NCBI GenBank assembly: GCA_905215395.1
Contig: CAJMQA010000016.1
Coordinates: 1 to 21,974, forward strand
DNA length: 21,974 nucleotides
Direction of reading: 5' to 3'
From: an uncultured bacterium
GTDB lineage: Bacteria > Bacteroidota > Bacteroidia > Bacteroidales > Marinifilaceae
The notes beneath the pieces were generated by a model. It was not told where the DNA came from and did not search any database. It saw only the letters and a program-made list of their open reading frames with translations. Positions 8,543 through 16,059 of this stretch are shown here, in pieces. Positions within the stretch are counted from its first letter, which is position 1, and each line of letters opens with the position of its first letter. The translations under genes were made by a program, and so were the position numbers.

Positions 8543-8571
8543 TTGTTTTTTACATTTCACAATGTAATTTG
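8543..8571 (+). promoter_or_regulatory. Candidate promoter of the DUF1599 gene, placed very close to its ATG
   Basis: TTG (8543-8545) is followed 19 bases later by TAATTTG (8565-8571), close to the Bacteroidota -33/-7 pair although the -7 box is one T short of TAnnTTTG. The ATG at 8579 begins only eight bases after the box, so a transcript from here would have a leader of zero to about four bases. Confidence 0.35.
8550..8567. promoter_or_regulatory. Perfect 7-bp inverted repeat between folP and DUF1599 genes, possible operator
   Basis: TTACATT, spacer TCAC, AATGTAA. The repeat fills the spacer between the proposed -33 and -7 elements of the DUF1599 gene and lies in the divergent region shared with folP. 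A dimeric regulator could bind here. AT-rich DNA also yields such repeats by chance. Confidence 0.3.
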
Positions 8572-8578
8572 ATATTTT

Positions 8579-9127
8579 ATGGTCGATACTGCGCAAGAAT
8601 ATGATATAGTGATTGATACGTGCACAGATATTTTCATCAAAAAAATGCACGATTACGGTACGGCATGGAGAATTTTACGTCAGACTTCCCTCACTGACCA
8701 GATCTTTATCAAGGCAAACCGGATTCGGAGCATAGAAGAAACGGGTGTTTGTAAGGTCAATGAGGGAATCATTCCTGAATTTATCGGAATCGTCAACTAT
8801 TCCATTATGGGGCTGATTCAACTGGAACTTGGCCCCGGAGATGACAACAAGTCGGAGCAATCACACATCAAAGATTTATACGAAAGTTATTTTCAAAAGG
8901 CCAAAGCCTTGATGCTGAACAAAAATCACGATTACGGAGAAGCATGGAGAAGCATGCGAATCAGTTCCTACACGGATTTAATCCTGATGAAAATCAAACG
9001 TACCAAACAAATTGAAGACAATCAGGGAAACACATTAATTTCGGAAGGAATCGATGCCAATTACTATGACATGATCAATTATGCAGTTTTTGCTTTAATT
9101 CGTTTAATTGTCGAAGAAGAAAAATAA
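8579..9127 (+). CDS. DUF1599 protein with two tandem domain copies (nucleotide modification associated domain 1 family)
   Basis: A 182-residue, mainly helical soluble protein of PF07659 (DUF1599, also described as nucleotide modification associated domain 1). Its biochemical role is unknown. The two halves are repeats about 93 residues apart. HDYG at 24-27 with AWR matches HDYG at 117-120 with AWR. TD at 39-40 followed by K and R matches TD at 132-133. IVNY with a preceding acidic residue matches MINY preceded by D164. Conserved His, Asp, Glu, Lys and Arg in each half could form a nucleotide or metal site. The start fits family members, which begin just before the EYD segment. It leads a run with a DoxX/MauE-like gene (34 bases later) and tpiA, an arrangement I recall from other Bacteroidales. 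Confidence 0.85.
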   Translation: MVDTAQEYDIVIDTCTDIFIKKMHDYGTAWRILRQTSLTDQIFIKANRIRSIEETGVCKVNEGIIPEFIGIVNYSIMGLIQLELGPGDDNKSEQSHIKDLYESYFQKAKALMLNKNHDYGEAWRSMRISSYTDLILMKIKRTKQIEDNQGNTLISEGIDANYYDMINYAVFALIRLIVEEEK

Positions 9128-9161
9128 TAATAATCTATCTCAAAACCTTATTGTGTGTGCT

Positions 9162-10409
9162 ATGAAACTATTGAGAAATATTTGCAGGATTTTAGTCGGT
9201 ATTCTTTTTATCTATTCAGGGTTCGTCAAAGGCGTGGATCCTCTGGGATCGGATTACAAATTTACAGATTATTTTAATGCTTTCGGAATGAGCTGGATGG
9301 GAGTTACAGCCCTGTTTTTCTCTTTTCTTCTTTCGATGGCAGAGTTTCTAATCGGTCTTTGTTTGTTCCTGAATATAAAAACACGGATAGCTTCCTGGGG
9401 AGCTCTCTTATTCATGGGCTTTTTCACCCCGCTGACATTGATCCTGGCTATCAAGAATCCGGTAACCGACTGTGGGTGTTTCGGAGATGCACTGATCCTG
9501 ACCAACTGGGAAACCTTCTGGAAAAACATTGTATTACTGGCTATGACTCTGGTTATATTTTATAACCGGAGCAAATTCAAGTCCTTATTCAATTTTCTGG
9601 AACAAACGGTGATATTGGTATGTACTATTATCCTTATGTTCAGTATACAATGGTATTCTTACCGCCATCTTCCCATTCTGGATTTCCGTCCGTATGCAAT
9701 AGGTAAAAACATACAGGCAGGAATGACAATACCCGAAGGAGCTCCGCACGACGAATACGAGACAACCCTGCAATATAAAAATAAAAACACCGGCGAGGTC
9801 AAGGATTTCACCGAACAGAATTTTCCCTGGCAGGATACCGTAAACTGGGAATATGCGAATTCTGTACAAAAATTAGTCAAAGAAGGTTACAAGGCACCGA
9901 TCCACGATTTCGTAATTGAACACCCCGAACAAGGCGATATCACACAGGAGGTATTACAAGACAATAATTACACCTTCCTGGTCATCTCTTACAACATCAA
10001 TAAAGCGAATCCCGTACAACAGGAAAAACTCAACCGTTTAGCAACCTATGCGCAATCGAAAGGATACCGTTTTTATGGTTTGTCAGCCTCTGTTGCAGAC
10101 GATGTACACAAATATACTGAGGCTCATCATGTTAATTATGACTTCTGTTCAACCGATGAAATTCAGTTAAAAACCATGATCCGTTCAAATCCGGGGCTGG
10201 TACTTTTACGGGAAGGCACCGTTATAGACAAATGGGGATCCCGGGATATACCTGAAGTAGAAGAGCTACAGGAACAGGATCTGACAGCTTATTGTCTGCA
10301 GAAGCAACAAGGAGCCACTGACAAATACCTGATTTATACTCTCGTTTTACTGTATTTCAGTTGCCTGTTCCTTTACATGACCCGGAAATACAAAAGGCAA
10401 GTAAAATAA
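9162..10409 (+). CDS. DoxX/MauE-like membrane protein with C-terminal soluble domain
   Basis: A 415-residue inner-membrane protein of unknown function. The N-terminal part has four predicted helices (about 9-24, 45-70, 77-97 and 121-134), as in DoxX/MauE proteins, with the CGC cysteine pair at 104-106 (DCGCFGDA) seen in the redox-linked MauE branch. A fifth helix spans about 148-163. Residues 170-390 are soluble, and 270-370 (YTFLVISYN, then an NPGLVLLREG strand) resemble a thioredoxin-like fold without a CxxC. A sixth helix lies near the C-terminus, followed by a basic tail. The pattern suggests a role in periplasmic disulfide handling; this is inference. An in-frame TTG at 9108 would overlap the DUF1599 gene and add a polar N-rich leader, so ATG 9162 is chosen. 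tpiA follows by 24 bases. Confidence 0.8.
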   Translation: MKLLRNICRILVGILFIYSGFVKGVDPLGSDYKFTDYFNAFGMSWMGVTALFFSFLLSMAEFLIGLCLFLNIKTRIASWGALLFMGFFTPLTLILAIKNPVTDCGCFGDALILTNWETFWKNIVLLAMTLVIFYNRSKFKSLFNFLEQTVILVCTIILMFSIQWYSYRHLPILDFRPYAIGKNIQAGMTIPEGAPHDEYETTLQYKNKNTGEVKDFTEQNFPWQDTVNWEYANSVQKLVKEGYKAPIHDFVIEHPEQGDITQEVLQDNNYTFLVISYNINKANPVQQEKLNRLATYAQSKGYRFYGLSASVADDVHKYTEAHHVNYDFCSTDEIQLKTMIRSNPGLVLLREGTVIDKWGSRDIPEVEELQEQDLTAYCLQKQQGATDKYLIYTLVLLYFSCLFLYMTRKYKRQVK

Positions 10410-10433
10410 CATTCACACATAAAACAATAAATT

Positions 10434-11201
10434 ATGAGAAAAAAAATTGTTGCCGGAAACTGGAAAATGAACAAGACTCTTCAGGAGGGTATTGAACTGG
10501 CTAAAGAAGTCAACAGCAAAGTAAAAGCAGCCAATGCTAAAAATGTAACCGTTGTTGTCGGAACCCCTTTTATTCATCTTGCAGAGGTTAGTAAAGTTGT
10601 TGATCCGGCTGTAATAGCCGTCTCAGCTCAAAACTGCGCAACAGAAGCTTCAGGCGCTTACACCGGTGAGGTATCTGCAGCCATGGTTGCTTCCACCGGA
10701 AGTACTTATGTTATTCTGGGGCACTCTGAAAGAAGAAGTTATTACGGTGAGACCGATGCAATCCTGGTGAAGAAAGTTGAACGCGCATTAGAAAATAATC
10801 TGGAGATCATTTTCTGTGTAGGTGAAGTCCTGACAGAAAGAGAAGCTGCAAAACACTTCGATGTCGTAAAATCCCAACTCGTAAACGGCCTGTTCAACTT
10901 ATCAGCCGATCAGTTCGCTCATGTTATTGTGGCTTACGAACCTGTCTGGGCTATCGGCACAGGTAAAACTGCTACTTCAGCTCAGGCTGAAGAGATGCAT
11001 GCTTTTATCCGCAAGACCATTGCCGAAAAATACAACCAGACAGTTGCGGACAACACTTCTATCCTTTATGGAGGAAGCTGTAATGCAAAAAATGCCGACG
11101 AACTGTTCTCTCAACCTGATGTTGACGGAGGTCTGATCGGAGGTGCCTCCCTGAAAGCGGATGATTTCCTGGCCATCATAAACGCACGTCAGAATCACTA
11201 A
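10434..11201 (+). CDS. tpiA: Triosephosphate isomerase
   Basis: Glycolytic and gluconeogenic enzyme that interconverts dihydroxyacetone phosphate and glyceraldehyde 3-phosphate in the cytoplasm. The 255-residue protein carries every catalytic element: N9 and K11 in GNWKMN, the electrophile H97 in ILGHSERR, the base E169 in AYEPVWAIGTG with the loop-6 lid at about 171-179, and the phosphate-binding YGGS (212-215) and GG (236-237). Length is normal for the family. It is the last gene of the DUF1599-DoxX/MauE-tpiA run and is followed 21 bases later by a strong hairpin terminator. Confidence 0.97.
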   Translation: MRKKIVAGNWKMNKTLQEGIELAKEVNSKVKAANAKNVTVVVGTPFIHLAEVSKVVDPAVIAVSAQNCATEASGAYTGEVSAAMVASTGSTYVILGHSERRSYYGETDAILVKKVERALENNLEIIFCVGEVLTEREAAKHFDVVKSQLVNGLFNLSADQFAHVIVAYEPVWAIGTGKTATSAQAEEMHAFIRKTIAEKYNQTVADNTSILYGGSCNAKNADELFSQPDVDGGLIGGASLKADDFLAIINARQNH

Positions 11202-11222
11202 AAGACAACTTAAAACCTATTC

Positions 11223-11249
11223 AAACTGCTCTCCGGAGCAGTTTTTTTT
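11223..11249 (+). terminator. Intrinsic terminator after tpiA
   Basis: A 9-bp stem (AAACTGCTC / GAGCAGTTT) with the tetraloop TCCG is followed by a run of eight T (11242-11249). It ends the DUF1599-tpiA transcript and isolates the NigD-like gene. Confidence 0.88.
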
Positions 11250-11315
11250 GGAGACAACGCAACCTTTTGAAAAAATTTCCATCTTATTCGTAGAATATAA
11301 ACCATTAAAATATAA

Positions 11316-12161
11316 ATGAATATGAGACGAATGTGGAAATTTGCAGCTGTATTATTGTTAATATCACCTGTATTCACAGCCTGTGACGACGATGACGACA
11401 CTTATTATGTGAACAACAACTGGATGGGATACGGTAATCTGGAAAAAACGGAATCCCCAAAGGGATACATGATCCGGAGGGACGATGGATGTGGATTAGT
11501 TATCTCAAACGGCGTCATCCCTTCCCAGACAGAGGCAAACAACGGAAAACGTATCTATGCCGAATATACGGTTTTAGGGAATGCCTGGGAAAATAACAAT
11601 TCCCTGGATGCCCCGATGGATTATTACGTACATCTGAATTACCTGCGTGAAGTCTTGTGCAAAAATCCTGTAAAACAATCTTTTATCGACGAAAATACAG
11701 AGCACAGGACCGACAGTATAGGTAATGATCCGATCAATATCCTGCGTGCATGGTTTGGCGGCAAATACCTGAATATAGAATTTAAAATTCCGGTGAAGGA
11801 AAATTCTTCAACCAAACATTTTATCAATCTGGTGCAGGATGACATTACCTTACATAACGACTCGGTATACATCACTCTCCGCCACAATGCATATGGGGAA
11901 ACGCCGGATAAAAACAAATGTTACTGGAGTTTCGGACAGGTATCCTTCGACCTGACATCCATCGTTCCGGCCGGTCAGACTTCAGTTCCGGTAAAACTAA
12001 TCTGGACTGAATACAGTAAAACCTCATCTGAAAAGGTTGACAAGTCTGACAGCGGGACTTTTACCCTAAAAGTAAGCGCCACTCCGACAGCCACCTCAGG
12101 CCTGAATCAGGGAGACGCCCAAACCAAAATCACAACCCAGGAAATCCTGGATATCGAATAA
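11316..12161 (+). CDS. NigD-like lipoprotein
   Basis: A 281-residue lipoprotein of the NigD-like group. The signal peptide ends in a lipobox at C23 (VFTAC), followed at once by five Asp. This acidic run resembles the Bacteroidota surface-export signal, so surface display is likely. The body has the NigD pattern: an N-terminal OB-like part with DDGCGLVISNG and RIYAEYTVLG, then the conserved NDPINILRAWFGGKYLNIEF segment and HFINLV, RHNAYG and VSFDLTS in the C-terminal beta domain. NigD was named from a Prevotella bacteriocin locus, and the role of most relatives is unknown. No bacteriocin gene is seen nearby. Starts at 11322 or 11331 are equally possible and would only shorten the leader. It is a single-gene unit, with a terminator before it and a hairpin after it. 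Confidence 0.85.
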   Translation: MNMRRMWKFAAVLLLISPVFTACDDDDDTYYVNNNWMGYGNLEKTESPKGYMIRRDDGCGLVISNGVIPSQTEANNGKRIYAEYTVLGNAWENNNSLDAPMDYYVHLNYLREVLCKNPVKQSFIDENTEHRTDSIGNDPINILRAWFGGKYLNIEFKIPVKENSSTKHFINLVQDDITLHNDSVYITLRHNAYGETPDKNKCYWSFGQVSFDLTSIVPAGQTSVPVKLIWTEYSKTSSEKVDKSDSGTFTLKVSATPTATSGLNQGDAQTKITTQEILDIE

Positions 12162-12172
12162 TAAATTCACAG

Positions 12173-12212
12173 AAAAGAGGCCGACCGAAAAGTAAAATTT
12201 TCGGTCGGCCTC
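12173..12212 (-). terminator. Hairpin terminator of the SusCD operon, shared with the convergent NigD-like gene
   Basis: A perfect 15-bp stem (GAGGCCGACCGAAAA at 12177-12191, its complement at 12198-12212) encloses a 6-base loop. On the minus strand it is followed by TTTT, fitting termination of the six-gene operon 15 bases past its last stop. On the plus strand there is no T tail after the stem, so termination of the NigD-like transcript would be weaker or would rely on the A/T-rich inner stem. Confidence 0.85.
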
Positions 12213-12227
12213 ATACAAAACAACAAC

Positions 12228-13346
12228 TTAATTTCTGTATAATTCAGCCATTTTTTCGGCTAATTCTTCTCCTCTTAAACCGGAATCAACAATACGTCCC
12301 TCTTTGTCTATCAGGAACATCGCCGGGATTCCAGAGACATTGTACAATCGTACCACAGGACATTTCCATCCTTTTAAAGACGAAACCTGTTGCCAGTTCA
12401 AATCGTGTTTTTCAATGGCATTGGTCCAGTTCTCTTTTTTATCATCCAGAGAAACACTCAGAATTTCAAAACCTTGCGGATGATATTGTGCATATATCTT
12501 TTTCAGGTTCGGAACCTCTTTCAAGCAGGGGGCACACCAGGAAGCCCAAAAATCCAGTAACACATATTTGCCTTTAAAATCAGACAAGGCAATCTCTTTC
12601 CCTCCAGGCGAGGATAAAATAAAATCCGGAGCCGAGTTTCCGGCAAGGGTTTGTTTCATCCTTACAAGGGTTTCCCGAAGACGCACTCCGGGGGCTGATG
12701 CTTGTATCCGTGAAGACAACAGATTAAAAAATTCCTCGGTTTTTTCTACCCCCAAATCCTTTGCAAGGACCTGATCTAAAACAATAGCAGCAGTATATGA
12801 ATCCGGATGATTCCGAACCAGGGTATCCAGGATTGCAGTTTTTTTCGCCTTTGCATTCAGATACATCTGTCCAATGGAATCACGCATTTCCGGGCTAAGG
12901 TCTTTTTCCTGTCCAATAAAGGAAATCGCCAGCATGGTCAACATTTCATCTTTTTGTGCATTCATAAAGATCCGGTACCATTGCTGTTCCGGGCTACCTT
13001 GAATATCTACTTTCAAATTTTCAAAAGTCTTTCCTTTAATCTCTTTTTTTATTGTTGTACAATTTACCTGGATAGGTTGTTCATCCAGCAGAAAATGGTA
13101 AGGGGTGCCGTTCACTACTAATAGCCGCTCACCTGGCTCTGTCAATTCATTTTGCAAATAAAATGTGCCATCTTTCACCACAGCAGAATCCAATGTCTCA
13201 TACTCTTTATCCCCCATTGTTTTTTTCAGATAAACCACTTTTCCGTTTCCGTCAGCCCAGGTGCCTTCAATCACATAGCCTTCCGGTTTTCCTGTACAAG
13301 CTGCGATTCCCAATACGATTCCCAGATATCTCAAATAATTCAACAT
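12228..13346 (-). CDS. DUF4369 / TlpA-like thioredoxin lipoprotein
   Basis: A 372-residue periplasmic thiol-disulfide oxidoreductase, anchored by lipid. The lipobox ends at C17 (GIAAC); the residues after it (TGKPEG) lack an acidic export signal, so the protein should face the periplasm. Residues about 22-115 are a beta-rich DUF4369-type domain (GYVIEGTWADGNGKVVYL). Residues 120-230 are a helical linker. The TlpA/AhpC-TSA thioredoxin domain fills 235-372: GNSAPDF, the redox motif C271-A-P-C274 in FWASWCAPC, and the cis-proline P341 in SGIPAMF. DUF4369-TlpA proteins are frequent in Bacteroidota, and most have no known client. It is the last gene of the operon; its ATG is one base after the stop of the C25-like gene. 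The active site looks intact. Confidence 0.9.
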   Translation of the reverse strand: MLNYLRYLGIVLGIAACTGKPEGYVIEGTWADGNGKVVYLKKTMGDKEYETLDSAVVKDGTFYLQNELTEPGERLLVVNGTPYHFLLDEQPIQVNCTTIKKEIKGKTFENLKVDIQGSPEQQWYRIFMNAQKDEMLTMLAISFIGQEKDLSPEMRDSIGQMYLNAKAKKTAILDTLVRNHPDSYTAAIVLDQVLAKDLGVEKTEEFFNLLSSRIQASAPGVRLRETLVRMKQTLAGNSAPDFILSSPGGKEIALSDFKGKYVLLDFWASWCAPCLKEVPNLKKIYAQYHPQGFEILSVSLDDKKENWTNAIEKHDLNWQQVSSLKGWKCPVVRLYNVSGIPAMFLIDKEGRIVDSGLRGEELAEKMAELYRN

Positions 13347-13347
13347 A

Positions 13348-14835
13348 TTACTTCTTTTTTTTCAATTTCAAATCAATGGTATAAGTATGCAGAGGTTGCA
13401 GTTCTGCATCATAAATCAAAATAAAATTTTCATCCAAGGCAACCTTCCATTTCTGACCGGAGGCCAACTCCCATCCCTCCATTCTCTCCGGAAAAAAATA
13501 AGCCAAAGGAATTTTACCCACATGTTGTTCTTTTATACCGTCCCCATTCACCCGTATCATATCCAGTTGTTCGTTTGTACGGATAGTAATCCTACAATCC
13601 TTTCTTTTTCGTAACATAGAGATTTCATATCCTTTTTCTCCGGGAATTTCCTGCAAACGTACATCCCATTTCGGGTCACCATAATAGGCCAAAACATCCC
13701 GCTCGTGTACAAATCCCAGTTCATCTTTCGAAATCTCCGTCTTTTGCAGCTTCTCTTTCATTTTTAGACGGACTACCTCTTCGGCAAAACCTCCGTATTT
13801 ATCAAATTCATAACTACATTCCAACAACCTGGTATCCCAGCTATATTGCTGAAATACAATATCCTGCTGATTCAAGTACACTGCTTCAGCCAAAGTCAGC
13901 TCTCCAGGCGTGCGCATCCAATATTTCAGGGCTCCCCACCCATTCCGTCCATACCAAGTCGGAACCACATAGCCCAGCATAGCTGTAGCCCCGCCACCTT
14001 TCATCCAGGCAACAGCCATACTTTCCCGGCTGTTATCGACATTTCCGATCAGACAATTACCGGCAGGAAAATATACTCTGGGTTTTGCAGTATGAGGAAA
14101 ATATTCAGGCTGAACAAAGCTGGCATACAACTCTCCGTGCCGGCAACGGACATCCCCGGTAGAAAAAGGCATCTCCAGATTTTTTTCCGTAGCATGTGAA
14201 GAAGTGACAATCAAATCCGGATCCAATTCTATCCATTTCTCCCGGAATTTTGCCAACAATTGCCAGGATTGCAAATGATATATCTGAACATCTCTTCCAT
14301 TTCCCGTTTTCTCCCCCCATACACCTTTTGTTCCGTCATCCAACCAGACTAAACGGTCAAACCATTTGGCCCGGGCCACTTCTCCCGTCGTACTTAATGC
14401 AGAATGTATAATAAAAGGACGGCTACTATTCTCTACCATCCGCAAAGCATCCGTGGCATCGTATCCGGTAATCACTCCCCAAAGATAATCTGCAAAAATA
14501 TCATCATCCATCTTCCGGCTCAGTTGATGACCTTTAATAATAAAATCACGGTTCAAGCGTTCAGGTTTCTCTACAACCGCAACATAACGAGGATGTATTT
14601 TCTGTAATTCCTCCAATAACTCCTCGGGATGTTGTTCATATATCAGGCATTCAGCCTGGTGTTTCTGCTGCAATTTCCGAACCACTTGCATCCAGACAGA
14701 ATCATTCATTACCTCCCGGCTACACAGGATGACATACTCCATGGGTTTCAATTTCCGGGAAGCAGCTGTTACCGGGAGCAAGACTCCCAGTAACAATACA
14801 ATGTTCAACCACCGTATAATATTTATACCCCTCAT
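13348..14835 (-). CDS. Secreted protein resembling gingipain-type (C25, clan CD) cysteine peptidases
   Basis: A 495-residue exported protein. The signal peptide covers about residues 1-25 (hydrophobic 9-22, then TAAS). No annotation was certain at first reading, but several features match the C25/caspase-like fold. They are: an early strand IHPRYVAVVEKP followed by DDDIFADYLWGVITG, like the PxYVLLVGD...D..Y..G.. part of gingipains; a hydrophobic strand ending in a His, LIVTSSHA (H214); a second ending in a Cys, VYFPAGNCLIGN (C261), with WMKGGGATAMLGY after it as in the post-Cys helix-strand; and YYGDPKW near 384-390, like the GDP motif that closes C25 catalytic domains. H214 is followed by Ala rather than the usual Gly. 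The C-terminal 100 residues look like a beta-sandwich. No clear type IX secretion C-terminal domain is seen, so periplasmic location is likely. It sits between two thioredoxin genes with 5- and 1-base gaps. Confidence 0.6.
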   Translation of the reverse strand: MRGINIIRWLNIVLLLGVLLPVTAASRKLKPMEYVILCSREVMNDSVWMQVVRKLQQKHQAECLIYEQHPEELLEELQKIHPRYVAVVEKPERLNRDFIIKGHQLSRKMDDDIFADYLWGVITGYDATDALRMVENSSRPFIIHSALSTTGEVARAKWFDRLVWLDDGTKGVWGEKTGNGRDVQIYHLQSWQLLAKFREKWIELDPDLIVTSSHATEKNLEMPFSTGDVRCRHGELYASFVQPEYFPHTAKPRVYFPAGNCLIGNVDNSRESMAVAWMKGGGATAMLGYVVPTWYGRNGWGALKYWMRTPGELTLAEAVYLNQQDIVFQQYSWDTRLLECSYEFDKYGGFAEEVVRLKMKEKLQKTEISKDELGFVHERDVLAYYGDPKWDVRLQEIPGEKGYEISMLRKRKDCRITIRTNEQLDMIRVNGDGIKEQHVGKIPLAYFFPERMEGWELASGQKWKVALDENFILIYDAELQPLHTYTIDLKLKKKK

Positions 14836-14840
14836 TTTAT

Positions 14841-16058
14841 CTAAAATTTAAAGTCTTTAAACCGCTCTTCCTGTGCTTTCTGCAAAACCTGATAACAATG
14901 TTCTGCCTCTTCTGCTTTTTCCGGCTCACCGTTTTTACGATATAATTTTGCCAGCACATCATATAAATTATAAGGTATCGAAGTTTTATTTTCCTGTTCC
15001 TGCAACAATTCTGTTTTTCTCAAACACAACTCCAGCAAAACCTCATTTGTCGTATGATCTGCCAGCCAGTCATACACATTCTTCAGGTATAAAGTTTCAT
15101 TGCCCAACAAAAGCAATTCGTCTCCCACAGTCAGCCAGTCAACCACTTTTTCAGCATTCTCCTGTAACTGGGCATCCCGTATAGCCAGCTTCAACATCCA
15201 CTGTGAAGTATTTTTCAAGGAATTCTTTTTCAACAATTCCCTGATCTTTTCCACTTGTTCATTTATTAAACGAACCGAATCCTCCGTACCCTTCAAAGGA
15301 GCTTTCACAATCTCCTCTATCGCTTTGCGCATTCCCCTGGACAATTGTGCTTCCAAAGCTGCCCGATCCACTTTCAACATATATTGATATTTATCGAGAT
15401 TATTAACCACGAAATGGTAAGCCTCACTATACGGATCATTAATATACTCTCCCGCAATTTCCCATATTTCCTTTTCCAATAAACGTTGCACAGGAAAAGC
15501 AGCAATATAATCCAGGGCTACCCGTCTCATATCTTCCCTACGGAAAGCCCCTCTTAAAGCAGCCATATAATCACGCACCAGTTGAACATCCCGTTCTCCA
15601 GCCTGATATTTCTTTTCCAAAGCCGGTAATGTCCTCCCTTCCATCCCGGCTTTCATCCCTGCAATCAACTGCTCAGCCTGCTGGTAACCCACCATACTAT
15701 GTACAACCTCTTCTCTCCGGGGATTTATCAGAAGTAAAGTCGGAAAGCCAGGAATATAAGCCTTGAATTTTTCATACAACATTTTTCCATCCCCCTTTTC
15801 CATATTATACTTTACATTGATAAAACAGGCATTAAAAAAATCCCCTACAATTTTTTGAGGAAAGATATCCTTGGCTAATCCCTTACAAGGTGCACACCAG
15901 GATGTATAACAATCCATAAAAATTAATTTATCAGCACTCTTAGCCTGTTTCAGTACCTCATTCCAGGGGCGGTTTTCCAAAAACCGGATTCCTTCCTGCT
16001 GTGCCTTTCCCCCCATAGCTATCCACAAGCAAATCCCCAACCATATTATTTTTTTCAT
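14841..16058 (-). CDS. Periplasmic thioredoxin-like protein with helical C-terminal half
   Basis: A 405-residue exported oxidoreductase. A cleavable signal peptide covers residues 1-19 (ending GGKA before QQEG). The thioredoxin fold spans about 25-140: the strand KLIFMDCY, the motif C55-A-P-C58 in SWCAPCK, and the cis-proline P106 in PGFPTLLL. C50, five residues before the motif, is an extra cysteine. Residues 150-405 are almost wholly helical and charged, and resemble TPR-like repeats, perhaps a client-binding platform. The family is the thioredoxin_7/DUF255-like group rather than TlpA. An upstream in-frame TTG at 16130 would overlap the previous gene by 71 bases and add 24 basic residues; ATG 16058, one base after the upstream stop (TAG-T-ATG), gives a proper signal peptide. 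Confidence 0.87.
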   Translation of the reverse strand: MKKIIWLGICLWIAMGGKAQQEGIRFLENRPWNEVLKQAKSADKLIFMDCYTSWCAPCKGLAKDIFPQKIVGDFFNACFINVKYNMEKGDGKMLYEKFKAYIPGFPTLLLINPRREEVVHSMVGYQQAEQLIAGMKAGMEGRTLPALEKKYQAGERDVQLVRDYMAALRGAFRREDMRRVALDYIAAFPVQRLLEKEIWEIAGEYINDPYSEAYHFVVNNLDKYQYMLKVDRAALEAQLSRGMRKAIEEIVKAPLKGTEDSVRLINEQVEKIRELLKKNSLKNTSQWMLKLAIRDAQLQENAEKVVDWLTVGDELLLLGNETLYLKNVYDWLADHTTNEVLLELCLRKTELLQEQENKTSIPYNLYDVLAKLYRKNGEPEKAEEAEHCYQVLQKAQEERFKDFKF

Positions 16059-16059
16059 A

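Noticed and set aside
11259..11292. ECF-sigma-like promoter (GCAACC ... CGTA) before the NigD-like gene
   Set aside because: The gap between the two parts is about 24 bases, too long for an ECF promoter (about 16-17), and no good housekeeping -7 box is nearby.
13348..13650. Type IX secretion C-terminal domain on the C25-like protein
   Set aside because: The last residues lack the usual glycine-rich CTD motifs; the Lys-rich end alone is not enough.
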